Made by a program: the position numbers and the translations under genes
Origin: Deltaproteobacteria bacterium
Lineage (GTDB): Bacteria; Desulfobacterota; Deferrimicrobia; Deferrimicrobiales; Deferrimicrobiaceae
Assembly (NCBI GenBank): GCA_016220005.1
Contig: JACRIV010000062.1
Location: 1-38,208, forward strand
DNA: 38,208 nt
Direction: 5' to 3'
Notes under the pieces: model-generated
What the model was told of the DNA's origin: nothing
Databases searched by the model: none
The model's input: only the letters and a program-made list of their open reading frames with translations
Part shown: positions 14,600-21,708 of the stretch, one piece after another
Layout of the letters: the number at the start of each line of letters is the position of its first letter
Numbering within the stretch: position 1 is the first letter of the stretch

Positions 14600-14794
14600 T
14601 CAGTGTTGGACCCGCACCTTCCCCTGTGCGATCTCCCGGAGGGCCACCACGGTCGGCTTGTCTCTCCGCTGGGACGTGTCGATCGACGCACCCACCCCGC
14701 CCAGGAGCTGCTTGGCCCGCTTTGCCGCCACGACGGTCAACTCGAAGTGGCTGTTCACGTGTCGCAGACAATCTTCCACCGTTACTCGCGCCAT
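14600..14794 (-). CDS. rpoZ: RNA polymerase omega subunit, 64 aa
   Basis: Small omega subunit that supports beta-prime folding and forms part of a ppGpp site in proteobacterial RNA polymerase. [20 protein letters not shown] and the conserved [11 protein letters not shown] match the family, followed by [15 protein letters not shown]. The length is slightly shorter than the E. coli protein (91 aa), common in deltaproteobacteria. It is placed between gmk (13-bp gap) and spoT (14-bp gap), linking transcription and alarmone functions. Confidence 0.95.
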   Translation of the reverse strand: MARVTVEDCLRHVNSHFELTVVAAKRAKQLLGGVGASIDTSQRRDKPTVVALREIAQGKVRVQH

Positions 14795-14807
14795 CTCTTT
14801 CCCTTTC

Positions 14808-15413
14808 CTAACGCATTAGGATCTTCTGCGCCCGTCCTAGCATGCGGTCCCTCCGCAGCCGGTGCGCCCGCACGATCCATTCCACCTGGGTGACCGCCTT
14901 CTCCAGTTCCTCGTTCACGACCAGGTAATCGTACGACAGCAGCTCCCGCATCTCGGCCCCCGCCGCATTGAGACGGGCCTCCATTTCTTCCATGCTGTCC
15001 CGCCCTCTCCCGACCAGGCGACGGGTGAGCGTTCCCCAGTCAGGCGGGAAAATCCCCACCAGCACCGCTTCGGGAAGGGCTTCCTTCACTTTTCGCCCTC
15101 CCTGGATATCGATCTCCAGCACGGCGTCCAGTCCGCGGGAAACGATGGATCGCACCATCTCGCGTGAGGTGCCGTACCGGTTCCCGTAGACAGAGGCGAA
15201 TTCCACAAACTCTTTCAAATCTACCATTTTATCAAATTTCTCAGCATCGATGAAGTAATAATCCTTCCCGTCGACCTCCCCCGGCTTCATCTCCCGCGTC
15301 GTGTAGGAGATGGAAAGCTCGAGGTCCTCCACCCGATCGAGGAGCCGTCGGCAGATAGTCGTCTTCCCCGATCCCGACGGCGCCGATATGACGAACACGT
15401 CTCCTCGCCCCAT
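14808..15413 (-). CDS. gmk: Guanylate kinase, 201 aa
   Basis: Phosphorylates GMP to GDP with ATP, feeding GTP and hence (p)ppGpp pools. The P-loop APSGSGKTT is at residues 11-19, the GMP-binding region includes [20 protein letters not shown] and [14 protein letters not shown], and [13 protein letters not shown] and [13 protein letters not shown] complete the fold. ATG 15413 begins 2 bp after the yicC stop, with GGAG 5 nt upstream. Around 15205-15260 the coding sequence is unusually AT-rich for this window and contains TGATAAAATG on the coding strand (see findings). Otherwise typical in length and motifs. Confidence 0.97.
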   Translation of the reverse strand: MGRGDVFVISAPSGSGKTTICRRLLDRVEDLELSISYTTREMKPGEVDGKDYYFIDAEKFDKMVDLKEFVEFASVYGNRYGTSREMVRSIVSRGLDAVLEIDIQGGRKVKEALPEAVLVGIFPPDWGTLTRRLVGRGRDSMEEMEARLNAAGAEMRELLSYDYLVVNEELEKAVTQVEWIVRAHRLRRDRMLGRAQKILMR

Positions 15414-15415
15414 GG

Positions 15416-16300
15416 CTACTCCACGTTTTGGATCTGCTCCCGGATCTTTTCCAGCTCGGTCTTCGCGGAAACCGCCAGCTCCGAGATCCCTGCATGGGCC
15501 GACTTGTTGGACGCGGTGGTCAGCTCCCGGAAGATCTCCTGCACGAGGAAATCGAACCGCTTCCCCACCGCCTCCGCAGGATTGTTCAACAAGGCCTCCA
15601 GCCCGGCGAGGTGGGAGCGGAGGCGATCGCATTCCTCAGTGATATCGAGCCGGTCGAGCAGGAACGCAGCCTCCTGGTGGATCCGGGCCGCGTCCACCCC
15701 GGTCTCTCCCGAGAGGGACTCGATCCTGTCCCGGAAACGGACGGCGGCCAGCTCCTTGTTCTCCTGCGAAAGGAAGGCGATCCGGTCCGCTATCCGGTGC
15801 AGCCCCTTCGCGGCATCCCCGATGACCGTCTGGAGGCGCTCCCCCTCTTCCCGTCGCGACGTCCGAAGCATGGAGAGGGCGCGCCGCACCGCGTCCTCGG
15901 CGATCTCCCAGTGCTCCTCGGCCGGGTCCGCCCCCTCCTGGGCGAACACGAACAGGTCCGGGACGCCCAGGAGGTCCCGGAACGTCAGATCCAGGGGGAG
16001 GCCGCACTCCTCCTTCACGCGGGAAGCCTCCGCCAGGAACGACGAGAGGATGGGGCGATTCACCCGAATGGTCATCCCGGTCTTCCCCCACTCCCGCACG
16101 TTGAGGAAGACGTCCACCTTCCCCCGCGAAACCGACTCCCGGACCATGCCGCGGATCCGCGTCTCCCAGGAAAGGAACTTCGCGGGACAGCGGACGTGGA
16201 CGTCGAGGTACCGGTGGTTCACCGAGCGGATGTCCGCGGTGACGGCAACCTCCTCCCTGTGCGCCTCGCCCCGCCCGTATCCGGTCATGCTCATCCACAT
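15416..16300 (-). CDS. YicC-family endoribonuclease, 294 aa
   Basis: A full-length YicC/YloC-type protein. The N-terminal signature SMTGYGRGEAHREEVAV and the SVNHRYLDVHVRCP block are diagnostic, as is the C-terminal KRFDFLVQEIFRELTTASNK segment followed by SAHAGISELAVSAKTELEKI. E. coli YicC has been reported as an endoribonuclease; relatives sit next to gmk in many genomes, as here. The ATG at 16300 overlaps the 3' end of the DUF4416 gene by 10 bp; a second ATG at 16294 is possible. Substrates in this organism are unknown. Confidence 0.93.
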   Translation of the reverse strand: MWMSMTGYGRGEAHREEVAVTADIRSVNHRYLDVHVRCPAKFLSWETRIRGMVRESVSRGKVDVFLNVREWGKTGMTIRVNRPILSSFLAEASRVKEECGLPLDLTFRDLLGVPDLFVFAQEGADPAEEHWEIAEDAVRRALSMLRTSRREEGERLQTVIGDAAKGLHRIADRIAFLSQENKELAAVRFRDRIESLSGETGVDAARIHQEAAFLLDRLDITEECDRLRSHLAGLEALLNNPAEAVGKRFDFLVQEIFRELTTASNKSAHAGISELAVSAKTELEKIREQIQNVE

Positions 16301-16839
16301 CGCTCTTCCCTCGTCTTCTGCTTCCCGGCCTCCCGGAAAGCGGCGCGCACCTCCACGAGGAATGCGCGGATCCCGTCGGAGGCGAAATCCGGGTACGTCC
16401 ACGGCAGCGGCCGGTACTCCCCCCTGCTGTACGTGAGGGTCAGGTCGGCGAACACCCCGTCCCCGAGGTACACCCGGTGGCTGTAGTTCTTCCCCGTGGC
16501 GAGGATGAAGTTCTCCTCGGTCAGCAGCCCCGGATCCAGGTTCACCGTGCGCCTGCCGTCCACGGAGAACTCCTTCTCCAGTTCTTCCATGCGGACCTTC
16601 GCCAGCGCGAGCGCGTCGCGACGCACGGGTTTTCCCATCACGGCGAACCGCCGGTGGAGCGGAGCGCCCATCTCCCGTTCATAATAATCCGTCCGGTCGA
16701 ACGGGAACGGAACGCTCGTCCGCTCGACCTCTCCCAGCAGCGCCTCGATTCGATGGAGGACCTCCCTGAACCGGCCCTCTTCCAGGTAGATCACCGAGAC
16801 GAGCAGCTTGGCGGGAGAAGGGATCGTCCTGCGGCTCAT
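16291..16839 (-). CDS. DUF4416 family protein, 182 aa
   Basis: A small cytosolic protein matching DUF4416: SPAKLLVSVIY at the N-terminus, FPFDRTDYYEREMG, VNLDPGLLTEENFILATGKN, SHRVYLGDGVFADLTL and PLPWTYPDFAS. The function is unknown. DUF4416 genes often lie by yicC and gmk in deltaproteobacteria and thermodesulfobacteria, as here. I chose ATG 16839 (MSRRTIPSP), 10 bp downstream of the hldE-kinase stop; a more upstream in-frame start would add 19 arginine-rich residues overlapping that gene and looks spurious. The stop is embedded in the yicC start (10-bp overlap). Confidence 0.85.
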   Translation of the reverse strand: MSRRTIPSPAKLLVSVIYLEEGRFREVLHRIEALLGEVERTSVPFPFDRTDYYEREMGAPLHRRFAVMGKPVRRDALALAKVRMEELEKEFSVDGRRTVNLDPGLLTEENFILATGKNYSHRVYLGDGVFADLTLTYSRGEYRPLPWTYPDFASDGIRAFLVEVRAAFREAGKQKTREERCG

Positions 16840-16849
16840 CGGTCGGGGT

Positions 16850-17905
16850 TTACCTGCCCGCGCGGGATGTCCCCGGGCGCTCCTCCTGCGCGACATCCCG
16901 CTCCCTCTCCCTGATCCGCAGAGCCCGGGAAAGCTTATCGATGGTGATGGGAACCGTTCCGACCTCGCCCACCACGACGCCGGCGGCGATGTTGGCGAGC
17001 AGGGCAGCGTCCCGCAAGGGGGCGCCCGCCCCCATTCCGACCGCGAGGGTTCCGATGACGGTGTCCCCCGCGCCGGTGACGTCGAAGACCTGCCGCGCCA
17101 GCGCCGGGATGTGGAAGAAGGACCTGCTCCTTCGCTCCACCAGGCTCATCCCCTCCTCCCCCCTCGTGATGAGGATGGCCTTCGCGTCGCATTTCCTCAG
17201 GAGCGCCTTCCCCCCCTCCCAGATCTCGGCGTCCCCGGACAGATCCCGGCCTCCCAGGGCCGCCTCCGTTTCCGACTTGTTCGGCGTGATGAGGGTGACG
17301 CCGCGGTAGAAGGAGAAGTCGGTCCGCTTCGGATCGACGGCGATGAAAACGCCGTTCCGCCTCGCCGCGGCGACCACGTCCTCGACAAGCTCCCGGGACA
17401 GGACCCCCTTCCGGTAGTCGGAGAGCACCACGCCGTCCGCCTCCCGGATGGCGGCCCGCACCTCTTTCCGCAGGTCTTCGCGCGCCCGCTCGTCCGGCGG
17501 CTCCTTCTTTTCCCGGTCGACGCGCACCACTTGCTGGTTATGGGCGATCACCCGCGTCTTGACGGTCGTGGGGCGATTCCGATCCGCGACGATCCCGGAG
17601 ACTCCGATGCGGCTTTTCGAAAGCATCCGCACGATCTCCCTCCCGGGGGAATCGGCGCCCACGAGCCCCGCAAGCCGGACCTTCGCCCGGAGCGCGGCAA
17701 TGTTTACGGCGACGTTCGCGGCCCCCCCGAGCGCCCGTGTGTCCCTCGTAACCGCGACCACCGGAACGGGAGCTTCGGGGGAGATCCGTCCCACGTTCCC
17801 CCAGACGTACTCGTCCAGCATGATGTCGCCCACTACGAGGATCCTGCAGGACGCGAACCTCTCGAGGTAGCCGAAGGCGCGGGCGGTGAACCCAGCTTCA
17901 TTCAA
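16850..17905 (-). CDS. D-glycero-beta-D-manno-heptose-7-phosphate kinase (HldE N-domain/RfaE1), 351 aa
   Basis: A PfkB/ribokinase-family sugar kinase making heptose 1,7-bisphosphate for ADP-heptose and LPS inner core. Motifs are LVVGDIMLDEYVWGNVGRIS, SPEAPVPVV, TRALGGAANVAVNIAAL, the anion-hole/catalytic DVTGAGDTVIGTLA, and GVVVGEVGT. It contains only the kinase domain; the nucleotidyltransferase half of HldE is absent, so a separate HldC/RfaE2 must be elsewhere. The start appears to be TTG 17905 with GAGG about 9 nt upstream, overlapping the Trm112-like gene by 8 bp. It works with the GmhB phosphatase encoded three genes upstream. Confidence 0.93.
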   Translation of the reverse strand: MNEAGFTARAFGYLERFASCRILVVGDIMLDEYVWGNVGRISPEAPVPVVAVTRDTRALGGAANVAVNIAALRAKVRLAGLVGADSPGREIVRMLSKSRIGVSGIVADRNRPTTVKTRVIAHNQQVVRVDREKKEPPDERAREDLRKEVRAAIREADGVVLSDYRKGVLSRELVEDVVAAARRNGVFIAVDPKRTDFSFYRGVTLITPNKSETEAALGGRDLSGDAEIWEGGKALLRKCDAKAILITRGEEGMSLVERRSRSFFHIPALARQVFDVTGAGDTVIGTLAVGMGAGAPLRDAALLANIAAGVVVGEVGTVPITIDKLSRALRIRERERDVAQEERPGTSRAGR

Positions 17906-18062
17906 TGGGAGTCGCCTCTTCGGCCAGGAGAATGGGAATCCCGTCGTCGATCCGGTAACTCAACCGGCATTTTTCGCAGCGAAGCTCCGTCTCATCGGGG
18001 GTCATCTCAAGCTCCCCCTTGCATTTCGGGCATGCCAGGATCTCCAGGAGCTCATTGTCCAT
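17898..18062 (-). CDS. Trm112-like/UPF0434 zinc-ribbon mini-protein, 54 aa
   Basis: An easily missed small gene. It begins MDNELLEILACPKCKGELEM, has a second cysteine pair in ELRCEKCRLSYRID, and ends with DGIPILLAEEATPIE. The CPKC...CEKC pair and DDGIPILL are the Trm112/YcaR (UPF0434) signature. E. coli YcaR lies in the lpxK-kdsB region, so association with LPS genes has precedent. The bacterial function is not established; eukaryotic and archaeal Trm112 activates methyltransferases. ATG 18062 is 3 bp downstream of the DUF3108 gene, and the stop overlaps the hldE-kinase start. Confidence 0.9.
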   Translation of the reverse strand: MDNELLEILACPKCKGELEMTPDETELRCEKCRLSYRIDDGIPILLAEEATPIE

Positions 18063-18065
18063 GGC

Positions 18066-19241
18066 TCATCCCCCTTCCTGTTGCGGCATCAGTTCGCCCA
18101 CCAGCGTCCAGATCCTTATCTTCTTGAACTTGGCGTAGATCCTCACGGGCACGTGCCGCGCGTCGTTGGTCATCCACATGCGCAGGTCCCCCTTGTCCTC
18201 CAGCTTTCCCTCGCGTTTGATGACCGGCTGGATGATGACGGTCTCGACCGGCCCCCGGGAAGTATTGAGCCTCTCGACGCCGAGGTTTCGCGCGGAGATC
18301 TGCCACAGCTTGCGTCCGGCGTAGACGTTGCGGGGCCGGTCTTCCGATCCCAGGTCGCGCGCACGGAAATAGTAAGCCGCGGACACGGGGTCGTAGACGT
18401 TGGGAGTCGCGTCCACCTTCTTGCGGATCTCCCCGGTGTGCTTGTAGCGGTAAACGATCCTGCCGGTTTCCTGGTCGTATATCGCCACGTCGTCCTTCTT
18501 CCGCTCCCGGTTGCTGAACTCCTGCCGGAGGGGCGCTAGCGTCTTCTCGTCCAGGTAGTAGTCGATCGTCTCGTTGACCGGATAAACTACGGATAGCAAG
18601 CCCGACGTCCACGCCCGGACGTTCAGGTGATACGTCCTCCTGCCGCGCAGAATCGCCTTCCCCTTGTAGGTAAAGCGGGCGTAACCCATCGTTATCCCAA
18701 GGAAGTCGATCCGGTAGACGAGTTCCTCCCTGCCGTTTGCCCAGGCCGGCTCTACCCCGGGCGCCTGCGGCTGTACCGAGCGTCCCGCGCCGGTGGAAGG
18801 GACCGCCGCGAGAGGCCTGTGATTGTTCGCCGTCTCGGCGGAAGGCGGCATCTCAGCGGGCTTCGCCGCTTCCGGGAATTCCGCCGGAGCGGCTCCGGTG
18901 GTCGCTTCCGGCGCCTCCGTCGGTCTCTCCTGCGTAGCCGCCCCGTCTGCCGGCTCCTTCCCGCCCTCGGGAACGCCGGACGGCGTTCCCACGCCTTCCG
19001 GCCTTTCCGGGGAGACGGAAGGTTCGGGGCCAGGCGCCGCGGTCCCGCGCGCCGGAGAGCTCGCTGCGGCCGGTTCCGCCGGCCCCCCCGGCGCCTGGGC
19101 GGGCCCCCGCGTTTTTTCGGCCGGGGAAGCGGTTTCCTGCCTTCCCCAATGGCATCCCTGCCCCGCAAAAAGCAGCACCGCCACGGTGAAGGCTAGAATA
19201 CCCCGGGATACAAGGGCTTTGTGATCTTCTCTCCCGATCAC
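18066..19241 (-). CDS. DUF3108 domain protein with long low-complexity linker, 391 aa
   Basis: An exported protein. The N-terminal hydrophobic stretch (ILAFTVAVLLFAGQGC) could be a signal peptide or a weak lipobox (Gly, not Leu/Val/Ile, at -3). Residues about 25-165 form a Pro/Ala/Glu/Gly-rich linker with almost no predicted structure. The C-terminal ~220 residues are DUF3108: EELVYRIDFLGITMGYARF, NETIDYYLDEKTLAPLRQEF, DPVSAAYYFRARDL and TVIIQPVIKREGKLEDKGDL. DUF3108 proteins are periplasmic and of unknown function. GTG 19241 is chosen because it overlaps the gmhB stop as GTGA; a start at 19268 is possible. Its place in the LPS cluster suggests an envelope role, which is inference. Confidence 0.85.
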   Translation of the reverse strand: MIGREDHKALVSRGILAFTVAVLLFAGQGCHWGRQETASPAEKTRGPAQAPGGPAEPAAASSPARGTAAPGPEPSVSPERPEGVGTPSGVPEGGKEPADGAATQERPTEAPEATTGAAPAEFPEAAKPAEMPPSAETANNHRPLAAVPSTGAGRSVQPQAPGVEPAWANGREELVYRIDFLGITMGYARFTYKGKAILRGRRTYHLNVRAWTSGLLSVVYPVNETIDYYLDEKTLAPLRQEFSNRERKKDDVAIYDQETGRIVYRYKHTGEIRKKVDATPNVYDPVSAAYYFRARDLGSEDRPRNVYAGRKLWQISARNLGVERLNTSRGPVETVIIQPVIKREGKLEDKGDLRMWMTNDARHVPVRIYAKFKKIRIWTLVGELMPQQEGG

Positions 19242-19816
19242 CTCGCCTTCCCCCCGGACAGGATCCACTCGGTCGCCTCCCTTATGCTGGGAAGGAAGAT
19301 ATCGGGGCGCTCCCCGCGTCGTTCGCCTTCCCGGCGCTCCGTTTCTCCGTATCCGGTGGCGACGAGGATCGTTTCCGCTTGCACCCGCTTACCCATCAAT
19401 ATATCCGACATTTTATCACCTACCACCCATATTCTGCACGAGGCGGGGACTCCCAGCCTGCGGAGGATCTTTTCGGCCATCCCCGGGGCGGGTTTCCGGC
19501 AGCCGCACGCCATTCGGTAGCGTTCCACCACCCCCTCCGGATGGTGGGGACAGTACTCCACCCCGTCGAATTCGACGCCCCGGCGCCGGAAATGTTCCAC
19601 GAAGGCCCAGTGGACCGCCTCCATCTGGTCCTCTCGGAACTTGCCCCTTGCCAGCCCCGCCTGATTGGAGATCACCGCCAGAGCATATCCCTCTTCTGAC
19701 AGCTTCTTCAGAGACTCCGCGGCCCCGGGGATCTCCCGAAGCCTGGCCGGATCGGAAAGATACCCCTCCTCCTCGATCAAGGTGCCGTCCCTGTCAAGGA
19801 ACACGACGCCCTTCAC
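19238..19816 (-). CDS. gmhB: D-glycero-beta-D-manno-heptose 1,7-bisphosphate 7-phosphatase, 192 aa
   Basis: A HAD-superfamily phosphatase of ADP-heptose synthesis. Motif I is VVFLDRDGTLIEE, motif II AVISNQAGLARGKF, and motif III/IV CGCRKPAPGMA and WVVGDKMSDIL. The zinc-binding loop CPHHPEG...CGCRKP is the GmhB hallmark that separates it from histidinol phosphatase. Start GTG 19816 is 0 bp after the acyltransferase stop. The following DUF3108 gene overlaps by GTGA. Within 19401-19440 the codons become AT-rich and include TGATAAAATG (see findings). Confidence 0.95.
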   Translation of the reverse strand: MKGVVFLDRDGTLIEEEGYLSDPARLREIPGAAESLKKLSEEGYALAVISNQAGLARGKFREDQMEAVHWAFVEHFRRRGVEFDGVEYCPHHPEGVVERYRMACGCRKPAPGMAEKILRRLGVPASCRIWVVGDKMSDILMGKRVQAETILVATGYGETERREGERRGERPDIFLPSIREATEWILSGGKAR

Positions 19817-20722
19817 CTAGTGTCCCGTCTCGTAAATATCGGGCTCTCCGGGGGGACGGGTCTTCCATCGCCGGTGGAACCAGAGCCACTGTGTGGGGTC
19901 CTCCCGGATCGCCATCTCCAGCTGCTCGTTGCATCCTCGCGTGAGGCGGAGCACCTCCTCTTCCCGCGGAGCGTCGGGGTCCATCGGCAAGGGAGGACCG
20001 AACCGGAGTGTGTGGTGGAACTTCCGACGCGGGTCCCGGAAGATGAACCCGGCGTGAATCGCCGTCCGCATCGCAAGGGCGAGCCGGGCGATTCCGAAGG
20101 TCGTGTACGCCTTCCGCCCGAAGAAATCGACGAGGACCCCTTTGTAGGTGTCCACGTTCTGATCTATCAGGATGCCGACCAGGGTCTTCCCCCGGATCTC
20201 CCGCATCACCGCTTTTGCCGAATCCACCTTCCGGATCGGCCGGTTTCCGCCCCACTCTCTCCGTTCGGTCACGATCCGGTCGAGGACGGGACTTTTTAGA
20301 GGCCGGACGATGAAGGCGGCCGGGGCGTGGACCGCTCCGTATACGTGAGCCAGGAGCTCCCAGTTTCCGAAATGCCCGGTCATCGCGAGGGCCGCAAGCC
20401 CTCGCTCCTTCTCCGTGCGCTGCAGGTGCTCCATCCCTTCGATCCGGAAATGCTCCGCGATGTACCGGGCGTCCATCTTCGGGATGTGGATGAACTCGGC
20501 CGCGGAAGTCCCCATCCGGACGTAGCACAGCCGGATGATCCGCGACGCCGCCCGGTCCTCCATCTCCGGAAAGGCGATACGGAGATTGATCCGGCCGATC
20601 CGCCGGTGCCGGGCGTCCACCGCCCAGACCACGAGCATCACCGCCTCAAAGAGGGCGGCCCGCAAGGGAAGAGGAATCGCTTCGGCGATCTTGAGGATGG
20701 CGCGGAACAGCCTTTCCTTCAT
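19817..20722 (-). CDS. LpxL/HtrB-type lysophospholipid acyltransferase (lipid A late acyltransferase), 301 aa
   Basis: An inner-membrane acyltransferase that adds secondary acyl chains to Kdo-lipid A. A hydrophobic N-terminal region (AALFEAVMLVVWAVDA) precedes the catalytic HX4E motif in MTGHFGNWELLAH. Downstream blocks RPLKSPVLDRIV, GILIDQNVDTYKGVLVDFFG, GRKAYTTFGIARLA and TQWLWFHRRWKTRP fit LpxL/LpxM-family proteins. ATG 20722 overlaps the lpxK stop as ATGA. The acyl chain and position cannot be determined from sequence. Only one such gene is in this window. Confidence 0.93.
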   Translation of the reverse strand: MKERLFRAILKIAEAIPLPLRAALFEAVMLVVWAVDARHRRIGRINLRIAFPEMEDRAASRIIRLCYVRMGTSAAEFIHIPKMDARYIAEHFRIEGMEHLQRTEKERGLAALAMTGHFGNWELLAHVYGAVHAPAAFIVRPLKSPVLDRIVTERREWGGNRPIRKVDSAKAVMREIRGKTLVGILIDQNVDTYKGVLVDFFGRKAYTTFGIARLALAMRTAIHAGFIFRDPRRKFHHTLRFGPPLPMDPDAPREEEVLRLTRGCNEQLEMAIREDPTQWLWFHRRWKTRPPGEPDIYETGH

Positions 20723-21708
20723 TTCTTCCCGAAGCTCCCGATACGTTCCAGGATCAGTCGGGACAGGCCCTCCCACCCCGACAGGAACTCCACCTCCACC
20801 CGAAGCGCCAGGACGCGAAACGGCAACGCGCCAGTCAGGCGCACAAGGTCCTTTTCCGTCGTCACCACCGGCATCCCTTCGGCGGCCGAAGCGATCTTTT
20901 CGATGTCTCCCGGCCCGTACGGATGGTGGTCTCGGAAAGCAAGGAACCGCCGGACGACGAACCCCGCCTCCCGGAGAGTCGCGGCAAACTGTTCGTTTCG
21001 AGCCAGCCCGCTGAACGCAGCCACCTCCTCCCCCGGGGACGGGAGGGGGGATTCTCCTCCATCCCGGTCGACGAGGGTCCGCGGAACCAGCCTGGAACAG
21101 GCGCGGGGGCGGTCCGGCGGGAAAGAGACCGACCCGGCAAGATCTTCGCATCGTGCCTCGTCCGCACACCGTGTAACCACAAGGGCGTCGGCGAACCGGG
21201 CGCAATCCGGAGGTTCCCGTAGGGGCCCCAGAGGAAGTGTCCGCCGGTTGCAGAGCCCCCGGCCCGCGTCGAGAAGAAGGAGGTCCGCGTCCCGCCGCAG
21301 GGAGAGATGCTGGAACCCGTCGTCCAGGAGGAAGGCGTCGATCTCCCTCCGCCTTAAGGCTTCCCTCCCCGCTTCCGCGCGCGATTCTCCCACAAGCACC
21401 GGGACGCCGGGTAGAGAGGCCGCAAGGAGGACCGGCTCGTCTCCTCCCGCTGAAGCGGGGACGGCCGGCCCGTCGCCGTAGGAAACCCAGACCACTCGCT
21501 TGGTTTCGCGGCCGTATCCGCGTGACAGGACGGCCACCCTCATCCCCGTGTTTTTCATCCAGGACGCAAGGAATTTCACGTGGGGCGTTTTCCCGGACCC
21601 GCCGACGGTGAGGTTCCCCACGCTGATCACCGGCCGGGGAAGAGCTTCCGACCGAAGTATCCCCGACCGGTAGAGCGCCCTCCTCCACCTGGCGAACGGT
21701 CCGATCAT
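20719..21708 (-). CDS. lpxK: Tetraacyldisaccharide 4'-kinase, 329 aa
   Basis: Phosphorylates the 4' position of the lipid A disaccharide at the inner membrane using ATP. The P-loop region VGNLTVGGSGKTPHV, AVLSRGYGRETKRV, GDEPVLLA, FLLDDGFQHLSLRRDADLLL and VTTEKDLVRL are all family hallmarks. ATG 21708 (MIGPFARWRRALY) overlaps the waaA stop as ATGA, and the 3' end overlaps the lpxL start as ATGA, giving tightly coupled waaA-lpxK-lpxL translation. The length matches the family. Confidence 0.96.
   Translation of the reverse strand: MIGPFARWRRALYRSGILRSEALPRPVISVGNLTVGGSGKTPHVKFLASWMKNTGMRVAVLSRGYGRETKRVVWVSYGDGPAVPASAGGDEPVLLAASLPGVPVLVGESRAEAGREALRRREIDAFLLDDGFQHLSLRRDADLLLLDAGRGLCNRRTLPLGPLREPPDCARFADALVVTRCADEARCEDLAGSVSFPPDRPRACSRLVPRTLVDRDGGESPLPSPGEEVAAFSGLARNEQFAATLREAGFVVRRFLAFRDHHPYGPGDIEKIASAAEGMPVVTTEKDLVRLTGALPFRVLALRVEVEFLSGWEGLSRLILERIGSFGKK

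Noticed and set aside
19817-21688. Upstream extension of the acyltransferase frame through lpxK
   Set aside because: The extra 320 residues are Arg/Pro/Gly-rich shadow sequence; the ATG at 20722 with ATGA overlap gives a normal LpxL-type protein.
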